From Diploptera punctata (taxonomy: Eukaryota > Arthropoda > Insecta > Blattodea > Blaberidae), in the NCBI GenBank assembly GCA_030220185.1, contig JASPKZ010001281.1, positions 1-64,000 on the forward strand: a stretch of DNA of 64,000 nt, read 5' to 3'. Each line of letters opens with the position of its first letter. The first letter of the stretch is position 1. The notes beneath the pieces were generated by a model. It was not told the origin of the DNA and ran no database searches. It saw only the letters and a list, made by a program, of their open reading frames with translations. Below are positions 9,070 to 19,438 of the stretch, one piece after another. The position numbers and the translations under genes are program-made.

Positions 9070-9462
9070 TTATGAGCAGAGAAATGGCTGAGCTGTGCAG
9101 TGGATGTCGATGGCAGACAGTTTGAGAGAGTTTGATATATTGGTGTTGTAAGGCGACCTCTTAACTCTCAGACTGGAATCACTTCCAGCACAGTCAGTAG
9201 TTTTGAATTGGTAAAGAGCGAAGTACGGACTGTAGTGCCAGCTGGATTTAACCCAGCAGGATCTCTTCCCATTGGAGCTAGTTGTCACTTCGCATAAAGT
9301 CCTATTTCCATTTATATCTCCCACATGCATTGTTTTGATTATACTAAACACTTGTACAAGTTTTATTTGAAGTGTTCGAATTTTAAAGAACATTAAATAC
9401 TCATTGGTACGTTCAAACCCGGATATTCTCGGCCGTGCCGACATACAGTCATATCCTTTCAA
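9070..9462 (-). CDS. Unrecognised 130-codon open frame
   Basis: An ATG-started frame free of stops over 130 codons. It is Ser/Lys-rich with no transmembrane or signal segment that I can see. I recognise no domain. It is flanked by repeat I on the right-hand strand side and has no matching copy elsewhere in the window. Its length is modest for AT-rich DNA, and the local base composition is slightly less AT-rich than its surroundings. It could be part of an unrecognised transposon or chance. No function is proposed. Confidence 0.2.
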   Translation of the reverse strand: MKGYDCMSARPRISGFERTNEYLMFFKIRTLQIKLVQVFSIIKTMHVGDINGNRTLCEVTTSSNGKRSCWVKSSWHYSPYFALYQFKTTDCAGSDSSLRVKRSPYNTNISNSLKLSAIDIHCTAQPFLCS

Positions 9463-9732
9463 TATTTAACTATCAGTTTTTGAATCCAAATTAACTAATA
9501 TCTTAAGTTCCACATGATGAAATATTAACTGCATAGAAACTATATTCAGGATTTTGTTTTTAATTATTCATCCAGGAAGATTTATTTACATTATTTCATA
9601 TTATATTTTATTCCATGTTTTCTAAATATTACCTAATATTAGACCACATCCCCATTTTCTTTTATTTAGTCTATATTTTAATATTATTTTCAAATTGGAA
9701 TAAGTATGTAATTTTTGTATGATTTTATTATA

Positions 9733-9785
9733 CACTGGTGGAGTGGAAGATAAGGGCTTATGGCCAAATTTCACCAGGTTAATGA
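9733..9785 (+). mobile_element. LINE-J-type 3' terminal hairpin
   Basis: CTGGTGGAGTGGAAGATAAG closes with TTTCACCAGG and is followed by a short AT tail. This is the terminal hairpin of LINE-J without a recognisable body. Confidence 0.55.
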
Positions 9786-9799
9786 AGCATTATTAATAT

Positions 9800-10116
9800 T
9801 ATTATTATTAAGCTAACTAATTCACTAGCACTATCCAACCCGTTCATGGCCCGCGGACATAAGCTCTCCATACATCCCTATCTTCAGCTAATGTTCTCCA
9901 ATCATCTCCTGTATAATCTGCTTCCTTCAAATAGCGATTAATGGGTTATTCTTCCACCTCAATCGTTGTCTACCAAGTGGGCGTTTTCCAACTGGTTTTT
10001 CTATAATAAGCTTCCATGCTATTCTTGCATTACCCATTCGTGCCACATGTCCTGTCCATCGCAGTGTACGTAACTTAACTGCTCTTGTTATATCTGGTTT
10101 CCCATAAAGTGAATAG
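9800..10116 (-). pseudogene. LINE-P ORF2 3' fragment, outer half
   Basis: On the minus strand it reads YGKPDITRAVKLRTLRWTGH, then VARMGNARIAWKLIIEKP and GKRPLGRQRLRWKNN. It ends in the LINE-P 3' region (CACTGGCACTATC-like, here GCACTATCCAACCCG). The same reading resumes at 10446 beyond a SINE A1. Confidence 0.85.
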
Positions 10117-10434
10117 TCCATCCATAGTAATTCTGCCCGAGGGCAGGTCTTTTACTGCAATCATAGCATTTTCATGCTATGCTTGCAGCTTTACTAGGGA
10201 ATTGTAGGTATGGTAGCTTCCCGTTCCTTTCCACACCGGTGAAGGATGATGATGATGATAATGAAAAGGATGATGATGATGGCCATATGATTATGGGGAC
10301 CGTTTGGGCCTTAACGTTTTCCTGACATTTGTCTTATAGGTGACAAAAAAGCCAGATAAAAACTCACCCAGAAAAACTAACCCGGGCCCGCTGCGTGACA
10401 AGTCAGCACGCTACCTCGAGACCACAGCGGTGGA
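10117..10434 (-). mobile_element. SINE A1 nested in LINE-P, 11-bp target duplication
   Basis: The direct repeat AAAGTGAATAG at 10106-10116 and 10435-10445 brackets a complete minus-strand SINE A1 and rejoins the LINE-P frame. The B box is damaged (a deletion removed part of GTTCGATC near 10375). This insertion is younger than the LINE copy. Confidence 0.93.
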
Positions 10435-10445
10435 AAAGTGAATAG

Positions 10446-11000
10446 TAAATCATGTTAAAGTTATTCACCCACCTGGTTCCTAGCCTACTTTCTGGGCGCC
10501 TTATCTCTACTTTTTTAAAGAAATATGTATCTTTTTCTTCCCCATTCTCATCACATTACTCTCATCGCTTTCTATAAGACTTAACTGTTCTTATTACATT
10601 TGGTTTCCCATAAAAATCATGCAGCTAACTTTTGTGAAGTTGTCTCCATTCACTTGTTTGTTCGTCACTCTTTGAACCAAAAATATATTATGAAATGTAT
10701 TATCAAATAATCTTAATATTTTCCCCTCTTTAAAGTAAGAAATTATGATTCGCATCCATATAATATAACTGTAAGAATAATAAAAGTTTTATATATTTTA
10801 ATTTAACTTATTTTGAGAGAAATTGGGATGACAAAAGTGTCCCTGTAATGCATAATAGGATGCGTTTCCAGAGTTGAGCTAGTTTCCATATTATGTCTAA
10901 GTTATGCCCACTTCTTCAAATATTTTCTCATTTTTTAAGTGTCCACGTATTCATTATAAAATGTATTTCAATGTGTGGCAATATACTTAGTTTCATTGGT
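10446..11000 (-). pseudogene. LINE-P ORF2 fragment, inner half
   Basis: Continues the 9800-10116 fragment upstream in LINE sense. It contains recognisable versions of KVFENK-, ILPVILYGCETW- and YYALQRLL-encoding segments, heavily decayed. The LINE is 5'-truncated near 11000. Confidence 0.7.
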
Positions 11001-11199
11001 GTTTACTTCTAGTAAAAGTTTAGAAATAAAAAATAGCATTACTATTATGCCTAAAATAGTGTATTTTAGAAAAAAAAAAAAGGTAGGCTATATGAAACTG
11101 GTGACTCACATGAAGAGTGTCGTGCTGTTATTTAGTGTCTGGTTTCAACTGTAGTATAAATATCAGAAATAATTGAATAGCGGAAAAAGTTCTATGTTT

Positions 11200-11715
11200 T
11201 AAAGACGACAAATATGACGGGGGGCCCTTGCCAAAAATACCTGATTTAGCTGATATAATGTATGTGAAACAGAAACTCTTACTTGAAGAAGGAGAGAAGA
11301 TTACGAATATTGAAAATAAAGTTCTTAAACTATATAAAACAATGGCTGTTCCTTTGTTGTTGTATGGAAGTGAAAATTGGATAATGAAATCAAGGGATAA
11401 AAGCAGGGTACAGACTGCGGAAATGCTGTTTTTACGTAATGTGAAAGGATGCACAAGAGCGGATAGAATAAGGAATGAAACTATACGAGAAGAATTAAAT
11501 ATATATAAAATTGAAGATAAAATCAGCGAAAATAATAAGAAATGGACAGAACACTTAATGAGAATGAACAACGAAAGAATACCAAAAAGAACCTTCCTGT
11601 ATAATCCCAGAGGAACAAGAGATATTGGCCGACCACGCAGAAGATGGACTCCACTTTTAACTTCGCCGGAACAGGCTGCATAGCCTAAACCTTGTAGTAG
11701 AAGCAGAAGAAGAAG
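11200..11715 (+). pseudogene. LINE-Q ORF2 C-terminal region
   Basis: About 150 codons are open (11228-11683), covering the region after the RT domain: VLKLYKTMAVPLLLYGSENW, then MLFLRNVKGCTRADRIRNE, WTEHLMRMNNERIPK and NPRGTRDIGRPRRRW. It ends with PEQAA, then AAGCAGAAGAAGAAG as a 3' tail. The RT catalytic domain is missing, so it is a 5'-truncated copy. A LINE-P 3' end follows directly. LINE-Q differs from LINE-P by the RGTRDIGRPRRRW signature and its AAG tail. Confidence 0.8.
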
Positions 11716-12080
11716 TTCTTGGGAATTTTTTAGACCAAAGAGAGACGAACAGACAGTTTAATTATGAAGATTACTTAACAGTGAGCTACTTGATCTTCAT
11801 GGGAAGTCAGGTGTAATAGGAACATTTAAGTATCGTAAACTGCGAAGAGCAGGGCATGTGGCACGAATGGGGATTGAAAGAGGGGCATGGAAACTTCTTG
11901 TGGGGAAAACCAGAGGGATAGCGCCTAGTAAGTAGGCGAAGATTGAGGTGAGAGAATACATTGACAACCATATTGTGGAAGAGTTGAATTTTTATTCAGG
12001 GGATGATTGAAAAACATTAGTTCAGGAAAGGGGTGTATGGAGAGTTACGTCTATGCGGTCATGAACCAACGTGTTCGATA
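11716..12080 (+). pseudogene. LINE-P 3' fragment
   Basis: DNA reads as decayed FFRPKRDEQT, then HVARMGIERGAWKLLVGK, and a 3' end with ATGAACCAACGTGTTCGATA. Several frameshifts are present. It is 5'-truncated just downstream of a LINE-Q tail. Confidence 0.75.
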
Positions 12081-12614
12081 GTCAGGTAAGTTATTGTTAA
12101 TATTTTTTTCCACCCTAGCCGAGCTGTCTCACACATGTTATTGTGTTGGCTACAGAATGAGAGAACTTGGTTCATATGCGGATTTTTAACGATAAAGGCT
12201 ATTGTACCCATTGCATCTGGATCTGATACATTTATGCTCGTAAATAATGTGTGTGTCCATATGAGTTTGTAAAACGTTATAAATTGAAAAGATAAGTAAT
12301 ATGAAAAAAAATGTAAACTGGTTGAAACAAAGATAGAAATAAATAAATAAAAAGCAGACATCTTGTCTTGGTGCAAAAGTGTATTATTGAAAAGTTTTAC
12401 GGACATGTGCCCACCCACATTCGTAAAAAATTGGCAGTTACGACAAGAATCCCGTTCAGATGAATAAAATAAGTATAAAACTGGTAAATTCAACATACTG
12501 GCCGCATATCACTCCAAATCTGGCTGGATGATTGTCTACTCTCTGTGATTGACAGTTGCAGATGCGAGAAAAGAGCAGATAAATGGTTTTGTGGACTAGT
12601 CGCGCTATGGATAA
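12081..12614. other. No gene seen
   Basis: A long open frame on the minus strand (12059-12496) overlaps the end of a LINE fragment and has no recognisable motif. The rest is AT-rich. Confidence 0.4.
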
Positions 12615-13805
12615 TAATAACTCTCTCACTGGCAGTATCGAACTCGTAGGTTCATGGCAGCGCGGACATAATCAATCCGAACTTCCCTATCCTGAGCTTA
12701 ATTTTGTCAATTTACGTCTGTATAATCTACTTTCCTCAAATCATGGTTAATGTTATTCTCCCACCTCACTTTTTGTCTACCAACTGGGCGTTTTCCTTCC
12801 GATTTTCTGCTATAAGTTTCCACGTCCCTCTTTTCAATCCCCATTTGTCCCACATGTCTTGCCCATCACAATATACGAGTCTTAACTGTTCTTATTGTAT
12901 CTGGTTTCCTATAAAGCTAATGTAGTTAACTGTTTGTGTAGTTTCCAATAAAGATAATGTAGTCTTCTCCATTCGCCTGTCTGCTTATCTCTCTTTGGTC
13001 AAAAATTTTTCCAAAGACTTTTATTCTCAGATTTACGTAATATTTTCTCCTCCTGTAAAATATGCGAACATTGTTTCGCAGCCATATAATGTAACTGGTA
13101 GAATAACAATTTCACATACTTTCAGCTTAACTCTTTTTTTTAGAGAAGTTGGGACGACAAGAGACCCTATATTTCCAGAATTTAGTCTATGTTTAATTTC
13201 TTTGTGCATTTCATTCCTAATTGTAATTATCGTTCATAGATTTTTGAATTCAACATTTCCCTCATTTGTAATTAACTGTCTATTTGCATTATTCCATTAT
13301 AATATGTGACCATTTATTTAGTTTTATTGATGTTTACTTCCAGCATCAATTTCATAGTGTTATTCAATAAAGTGTGCATGCTGATCCTTAGTTATCTCCT
13401 CGATATATCCTAATACGGGTAATAATACGTTATCAGAATAAACAACTTATAATAATTAATACCATTGAGTTGTAGACCTTCTTCGTCTTCTAAAGATTTG
13501 ATGGCATGCCTCTAGTACCAAATTGAATAGGAGATAGTGCTTATCCTTGTTTTAACCGATTGTGAATTTCAAGAGTATCCGAAAATTGTATTCTTTGTGC
13601 CATTTAGACACATTTCAACAAGTTAACTAACTTTTTAGGAATTCCGAATTTCAGCACAATATTATATAACTTCTCTCTCTTAATTTAATCGTATTTTTTT
13701 TAAGTCTACATATAGTTGATGCACAAATGTTCCCACTTCTCTTCTAAGACAAATACTGAAAGTCTGATAATTGTAGAGACCTATTTCTTCTAATACACTT
13801 TGATT
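12615..13805 (-). pseudogene. LINE-P RT and C-terminal region
   Basis: Minus-strand LINE-P from its 3' end (CACTGGCAGTATCGAACTCG on the plus strand) through the GRP-type and HVARM regions into the RT domain. Degenerate YADDVVLL, GLKQGDALSPLLFN and YVDFKKAYD-encoding stretches lie near 13420, 13530 and 13700. A ~30-bp local duplication (GATAATGTAG-type, around 12905-12965) and many frameshifts are present. It ends in the RT fingers region. Similar in extent to the better copy at 30.5 kb. Confidence 0.82.
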
Positions 13806-13882
13806 AATAAAAATGGTAATGCAGCTATTATTGTTACTATTAATATTACTGTACTATTATTATCATACTGTAATTAAACAAT

Positions 13883-14475
13883 AGTATATTACGGTGCGAG
13901 GTTGGGAAGAGGTTTTTACAGAATGGAGGAAAATGTTTAAAAACCAAGCGACAGCGAGGTTTTCAATTTCTGAGATTCTGTAAACCACTTCACAAACGTG
14001 CGTTTTACATTATTTTTTGCGCGATGGTGTTTTCAAAATAATAAATAATAGTAAAATAATAACATCCTTGTTGGAAATGCTTTCATTGTAAACAATTGAC
14101 TGACATTAACAGTGTGGGCAACGTTTATTTGTTGAAACTACAGGAGGCCTTGAGACAATATTAGTAACAAAATGGCGGTAAGTACGTATTCAAATAAAGT
14201 TCATTTAATTTAAAATGCAGTGATTTGTTTCGTATAATGTATATTAACACTACATTTGGATATTTTTTGTACGTACATTGTATGTAGTATACATAGAGGA
14301 TAGTGGTTTACTTCCCACACGCATCTTATAAAATGTAATATTACAATATAGTTATTTTATTACAGTGTAGTAATTTAGGTTATCAATACAGAAATGTAGG
14401 AAGTTGGACTTTCAATCATAGTCGCTATAAATTATTAATACTCAAACTTCAATATAGGGTTTCATAAAAAAAATT
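13883..14475 (+). repeat. Repeat E, copy 1 (hairpin plus TIR element)
   Basis: Starts with a ~100-bp hairpin whose arms are AGGTTTTTACAGAAT and ATTCTGTAAACCACTTC, with a central sub-palindrome AAAACC...GGTTTT. The TIR TTATTTTTTGCGCGATGGTG follows. The body holds AAAATGGCGG and GGTTTACTTCCCACACGC. The far end is decayed, and LINE-Q sequence follows. No transposase is present. Confidence 0.7.
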
Positions 14476-14477
14476 AC

Positions 14478-14560
14478 AAACGGCCAAGGAAACGATGTAC
14501 TTGAGACCGGAACAGGCCGCATTTGACCTAATTCTGGAAAGGAAGAAGAAGAAGAAGACA
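14478..14560 (+). pseudogene. LINE-Q 3' end
   Basis: CGGCCAAGGAAACGATG corresponds to the GRPRKR segment, followed by CCGGAACAGGCCGCATTTG and an (AAG)n tail, as in the LINE-Q copies at 11.65 and 22.55 kb. Confidence 0.65.
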
Positions 14561-14564
14561 ATCG

Positions 14565-14800
14565 TATCGTCATGTTAAAAAAATAACAGAAGATAAATTT
14601 CCATGAAAAATACTAGAATGGGTGCCACTTGGTAGAAGAAAAAGAGGGCGGCCAAAATAACGTGGATGATTGTGTTTTTGAGCAGTGTGAGGGATAATAG
14701 ATTGGACGATGGAACTTTAATGGCAGGGAGATATAGAGGAGAATGACAGTAGATTAATCGGGCGCGAAAGAAGTTGTGAAACATTTTCAAACGTGCTAAA
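14565..14800 (+). pseudogene. LINE-R-like C-terminal fragment
   Basis: Decayed reading with LEWVPLGRRKRGRPK in different frames around 14610-14665, like the EWVPMERRKTEE / WKGGRPKKTW region of LINE-R at 26.7 kb. No intact frame. Confidence 0.45.
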
Positions 14801-14811
14801 TCTGTCTATAA

Positions 14812-15204
14812 TGGCGTAGCCCATTGTTGAGCCATAGTCTCTCCTTTGTAAGGAGTTACTAGATTAAGTTAATGTTTAGTTACCTTATTTGCTCGTAGAT
14901 GTCATGGATGTCATGCAGTCAACGCACCGACCCGGTAAGACATCTAACAGACAACTAAGGTATTATTACTAGTACGTTGATGTCAATAAATTTTATTTAG
15001 AGGTTTCTTTAGTCAGGCTTAAGAATCTTCAACGAGCCTGAAAATCTTCAGACTCGGGACTCACGGCTTAAAGTCTCTCCCGGAGGACTTGCTCCTTGGA
15101 TTTTTCCATCCTAAAAAAAATGCATCGACCCCGGCTGGGTTTGAACCCGCGAACCTCGGAAGTGGAGGCAAGGAGCATAACCATTAGTCCACCGCAAGGA
15201 GATG
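14812..15204 (-). mobile_element. SINE D (tRNA-derived)
   Basis: Minus-strand copy. The tRNA-like head lies at 15128-15204 (CGGTGGACTAATGGTTATGC when reversed, B box GGTTCAAACCC). The body has a characteristic self-complementary stretch around GGACTTGCTCCTTGG, and a long 3' part runs left to about 14812. Copies at 44090 and 50300 share head and body. Confidence 0.85.
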
Positions 15205-15232
15205 TGAAACATTCCGAAACCTGCTTAATAAA

Positions 15233-15872
15233 ACATAGTATAGATGCGGGATTGGGAAGTGGTTTTTACAGAATCGAGGAAAATCGCTCGGTTTTTAATT
15301 TCCGAGATTCTGTAAAACACTTCACAAACGTGCGTTGTACATTGTTTTTTGCGCGATGGTGTTTTCAAAATAATAATTAATGGTAAAATAATAACATCGT
15401 TGTTGGAAATATTTGCGTTCATTATAAACAATTGACTAACGTTAACAGTGTGTGAAATGTTTATTAGTTGAAACAACAGGAGGCCGTAATACTAATTAGT
15501 GATAAAATAACAGGAGGCCGTGAGACCAGTTACTGATAAAATGGCGGCAAGTACGTATTTATTGTTTCATATTGTTTCAAATAAAGTTCAGTTCATCTAA
15601 AATGCAATGATTTGTTTCGTTTAATGTATATTAACACTACCTTTTGGATATTTTTGTTGTATGTGCATTTTATGTAGTATAACATAGAGGGCAGTGGTTT
15701 TACTTCCCACACGCATCTTGTAATATGTACTATTACAATATAGTTATTTTATTAAAGTATAGTTAATTAGATTGGCAACCCCGAAATGTAGGAAGTTGAA
15801 CTTTCAATCATGGTTGCCATTGGTATAAGTACGACAAATAGCACTATTGCGCAAAAAATAAATTATTATCGT
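15233..15872 (+). repeat. Repeat E, copy 2 (most complete)
   Basis: Hairpin 15240-15320, then left TIR ATTGTTTTTTGCGCGATGGTG around 15340, and right TIR CACTATTGCGCAAAAAATAA around 15842-15862. The body contains two copies of an ACAGGAGGCCGT segment (15476 and 15510) and ACTTCCCACACGCATCTTG. It codes for nothing recognisable and is the reference for other E copies. Confidence 0.75.
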
Positions 15873-16430
15873 TATTATTGATAGTATTTGTGGCACTTAG
15901 CTTTTAGCATCATCAAATGACATGTTAATCTTTGATGAGAGTGTGTAAACAAACATGCCATGCGAGGATGTTAAGTTTATTGAATAATACAACTTATAGA
16001 CAAACTTGATTTAGTTGCTGAGGAAACAGTTGGCAGGAAACGACGGGTCTGATTGAATGTCAAGTTTAGCGAGGCGGTAATATTGCTCTTGTGGGACGTT
16101 AGCGTCTTTGTGTTACCATGCTGGGGAAAATTAATTTCTCTTTTGTGGCGTTCTTCTTTTCTCTTCACATCAATCAAGGTGTTCTCAGTCTCTCTGTACG
16201 CTAGGATAATGATTCTCACTAGGAAACACAGCTCATGGTTCGTGAATTAAGGGTAACACATCCTACAGTAAATCGTCTGAAATATAATTCAATTAATGGA
16301 TGGATGATTGAATGAATGAAAGAATATTTTCTTTACTGGAAAATATAATTTTCATATTTTTGTAGAGAATATCATAGAGATAAACTTAGCAAAAAGCTGA
16401 AAATTATTTATTTATACTTTTACATACCTT
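15873..16430. other. No gene seen
   Basis: AT-rich sequence. Overlapping open frames on both strands at 15977-16250 show no motif and no recurrence. Confidence 0.4.
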
Positions 16431-16822
16431 AATAGTATATTATGATGCGAGATTGGGAAGTGGTTTTTACAGAAGCGAGGAAAGTTTAAAAATCGAACGA
16501 TAGCGAGGTTTTTAATTTCCAAGATTCTGTAAACACTTCACAAACGTGCTTTGTAATTTTTTTTTTTTTGCGCAATGGTGTTTTCAAAATAATAAATAAT
16601 GGTAAAATAATAACATCTCTGTTATGAGTTTTTTTATAATGAACGCAAATATTTCCAACATGAATGTTATTATTTTACTATTATTTATTATTTTGAAAAC
16701 ACCATCGCGCAAAAAATGATGTACAACACAAGTTTGTGAAATCTTTTACAGAATCTCGGAAATTTTAAACCTCGCTTTCGCTCGGTTTTTAAACATATCC
16801 TCGCATCGTAATATACTATAGG
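16431..16822. repeat. Repeat E left ends in head-to-head palindrome
   Basis: 16438-16628 reads as the E left end (hairpin, then GCGCAATGGTGTTTTC). 16665-16820 reads as the same sequence inverted. The right arm extends further into the element (AATATTTCCAACATG) than the left, so the centre is asymmetric. Confidence 0.75.
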
Positions 16823-17212
16823 AATAAATAGCTGAAGAAAATACTTGACCAAAGAGAGATGAACACACAAATTAATGCAGGAAACTATAGAACAGTGACT
16901 ATCAATGATATTTATTGGAAATACAATATAATAAAAAGATTGTCTCCTAGAAGGGTCAAGGAGGGCACAGTGGCACGAATGGGGAAAAAAGAGGGGCACG
17001 GAAATTTCTTGTAAGAATAATAGAAGGAAATCGTCCAGTAGGTAGGCCAAGAATGAGGCGAGAGAATATTATTAACAATAATTTGAAGGAGGCGAATTAT
17101 ACAGGATATGACCGAAAAATATTGGCTCAGATTTGGGATGTATTGAGAGATTACGTCCGGGTCTCCATGAACTTTCGGAATTGATAGTAAATGAGAGAGT
17201 ATGTTAGTTAGT
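16823..17212 (+). pseudogene. LINE-P 3' fragment
   Basis: Reads ILDQREMNTQINAG, then HSGTNGEKRGARKF-like decay, then VGRPRMRREN, and ends CATGAACTTTCGGAATTGAT followed by AGTTAGTT. Several frameshifts. It is 5'-truncated exactly where the E palindrome ends. Confidence 0.75.
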
Positions 17213-18029
17213 TTTATGAAAGTTGTTTACAACAGAGCCGAAAAATAAAATTTTCTTTCGATACATTTCATTTATTGATGCAAGGTCAACAATGTCGTTA
17301 ATATTCTATCTTAATATATCGATCATTTGCTGCAACAACGACATAACTCGAAATTCACCATTTTAAGGAGAAGCATTTCAAGTTTTAAATACTGTAATTC
17401 AAAGTCTCCCTGTGATATTAACTAAAATATCGTGATTTTTTAGTTGTGACGTTCCAGCAAATGAGCGAATGCTTTTATTTTCTGGCATACGCACAGTAAC
17501 CGATACAGTTGCTCAAATAACAAAAAAAAATATCCGTCACGCAGGAACCGTGTAAATTAACTAATTCCCCAGAAAGTTCAATTTAAAGTCTTATTTTTAC
17601 TGGTTATCGCAATATATATCTTTATTGTTAATTAAATAATATATATCATTGCGAGAAAAAAATAATATGGTTTCTACTGGAACGATTTTTAAATTTCGGC
17701 TTTCAGATGATACCCCACTCATATTGTTTGGATTTTTCTGATATTTTGAGAATACCTTTCACGTTTCATTTTAGTGGCATGTTCCGAGTTTAGTTAAAAT
17801 AACCAGAAATGGAGTCCGCTAGATGAATTTTTAATGTTTCCCATCAGATTAATATATATGGATTTATTTATAGCCCTAGTACGTTTTCCATTACTTGGAG
17901 TTATAGTAAATGCATATTACAATTCCTCTATTGGTTATAAAGTACATATGGATTTACAGTTACATTATATTATTCTAGGGTAAAAAGGTTAATTGTAGCC
18001 AATAATGTAATTAATATTTACAAGTAAGA
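17213..18029. other. No gene seen
   Basis: Over 800 bp of AT-rich DNA without a recurring element or coding pattern. Confidence 0.45.
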
Positions 18030-18412
18030 TCACCGCTGTGGTCTCGAGGAAGCATGCTGCCTTGTCACGCAGCAGGCCCGGTTTCGATCCTCGATCGGGT
18101 CAAGTTTCCTGGGTGATTATTTTCGGTTTTTTTCCTCGCCTGTAAGATAAATGTCAGGAACGTTTAAGGTCCAAACTTTCCCCGAACATCATTATCATCA
18201 ATATCATATTCGCCTAATTAGCTTAAGTTTAGTTTAAGGCCCCTCCTGGTGCATCATTATCACCATCATCAAGTCAAATAGGACTATCATCGGGGTAGCG
18301 TAACCCCGCCTTCCAGGCACCCTAACCTCAGAGGTGGGTTACAAGTACGCCATGGCAGAGGAGACCGCCAGGAATGTCGAAATGACAACCAGCGGCATTT
18401 GAAAAAAAAAAT
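18030..18412 (+). mobile_element. SINE A, subtype A2
   Basis: Full-length-looking copy: head CACCGCTGTGGTCTCGAGG, B box GGTTTCGATCC, common body and A2 tail with CCCCGCCTTCCAGGCACCC, ending in an A-rich run. No clear target duplication. Confidence 0.85.
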
Positions 18413-18491
18413 ACAATTAATTAAAATATTCTAAAGTAATATAGTTATTCACATTTAATTAACGTAGCTTAATTAATTTTCACTGTAACGT

Positions 18492-18615
18492 AAGAAGGTT
18501 GTCCACCTCTGTGATCTCGGGATAACGTAGCTGACTGGTACGCAGCAGCCGGGTTCGATCCCATTCGGAACAAGTTGATGTTATTGTTCGGGGTTTTTCC
18601 TCGCCCTTATCATAT
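18492..18615 (+). mobile_element. SINE A-like head fragment
   Basis: GTCCACCTCTGTGATCTCGG, then GGTTCGATCCCATTCGG and GGGGTTTTTCCTCGCC match the SINE A head and early body with many changes. The rest is missing before the TA microsatellite. Confidence 0.6.
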
Positions 18616-18632
18616 CCGCCAAGTTTATATGA

Positions 18633-18636
<4 letters not shown>

Positions 18637-18676
<40 letters not shown>
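18637..18676. repeat. (TA)n microsatellite
   Basis: Perfect dinucleotide run flanking the tRNA-like palindrome on its left. Confidence 0.9.
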
Positions 18677-18678
<2 letters not shown>

Positions 18679-18697
18679 TATGATAAGAAAAATAAAT

Positions 18698-18766
18698 GCC
18701 TGGACGGGATTCGAACCCGGATCTCTGAGTCTGTACCTCAGCGTGATATCCATCACACTACCAGGC
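18698..18766 (-). tRNA. tRNA-like module, ACA anticodon position (left)
   Basis: Sixty-nine nt. Acceptor GCCTGG pairs with CCAGGC, anticodon stem CTGAG pairs with CTCAG around loop GTACAGA, and the T arm is CGGG TTCGAAT CCCG. The D stem is short (GTG/CAC). The loop is identical to that of the 8.3-kb pair although every stem differs. TTTTT follows 6 nt downstream. It resembles a tRNA gene, but ACA is not a usual animal anticodon. Confidence 0.5.
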
Positions 18767-18860
18767 GAATCCAATTCAAACACTTATTTTTCTTATATAT
18801 GTATTATACTCTCCATTATATAATACATATATAAGAAAAATAAGTATTTGAATTGGATTC

Positions 18861-18928
18861 GCCTGGTAGTGTAATGGATATCACGCTGAGGTACAGACTC
18901 AGAGATCCGGTTCGAATCCCGTCCAGGC
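18861..18928 (+). tRNA. tRNA-like module, ACA anticodon position (right)
   Basis: Mirror copy of 18698-18766, one base shorter: one G of the T stem is lost (CCGG instead of CCGGG before TTCGAAT). All other helices and loop GTACAGA are kept, and TTTTT follows downstream. Confidence 0.48.
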
Positions 18929-18988
18929 ATTTATTTTTCTTATCATACCATATTAAGCTTGCATTGCTCATGTTAAAGATTTAATTAT

Positions 18989-18991
<3 letters not shown>

Positions 18992-19049
<58 letters not shown>

Positions 19050-19058
19050 TGTGTGTGT
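18992..19058. repeat. (AT)n then (TG)n microsatellite
   Basis: A perfect AT run followed by TG repeats with one interruption. Confidence 0.9.
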
Positions 19059-19059
19059 G

Positions 19060-19275
19060 GATGGCGTGTTTCGTCGTAAAGTTGTGTTACCATGAAGGAG
19101 GCCCAGATATTGAGCTGATTACTCATTCGGGAAGACCCTCTGTGGTCAAAAAAAATTATGTATGTGAAACATAGTTTATAGACTCCCTCTCCCTACAGGT
19201 CGTGTCACTGTAAGGCCTGGATGGCGTGTGGCACGTAAAGGTACCTATAAGGCGACAGGTTAAACTATGTTGAAA
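19060..19275 (+). repeat. Repeat I copy
   Basis: Shares GTTTCGTCGTAAAGTTGTG, TGTAAGGCCTGGATGGC and GTACCTATAAGGCGACAGG with the split copy at 8521-9025. Class unknown. Confidence 0.6.
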
Positions 19276-19438
19276 ATGAATGGAACATAAAATGATCAAT
19301 TTTTTCTAATTAATATAGTTCACATTTGTAATAATACATTATAATATTCAAATATTATATAGCTCATTACATATAATTGATGTAGTCTACTTAATATTTG
19401 GCTTACATTTACAAATAAGAAGTTAATTACATCTAATT

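Larger units (their letters stand above)
18673..18954. repeat. Second head-to-head tRNA-like palindrome
   Basis: Arms of about 136 bp (18673-18808 and 18818-18954) around an ~9-bp centre. Each arm ends at ATATGGTATGATAAG / CTTATCATACCATAT and contains a tRNA-like module. It is bounded by TA microsatellites on both sides. Confidence 0.88.

Noticed and set aside
11128..11571. 147-codon minus-strand frame
   Set aside because: Antisense to the LINE-Q coding region, which has clear family motifs on the plus strand.
12059..12496. 145-codon minus-strand frame
   Set aside because: No motif, strongly hydrophobic through AT-rich codons, and it starts inside a LINE-P 3' end.
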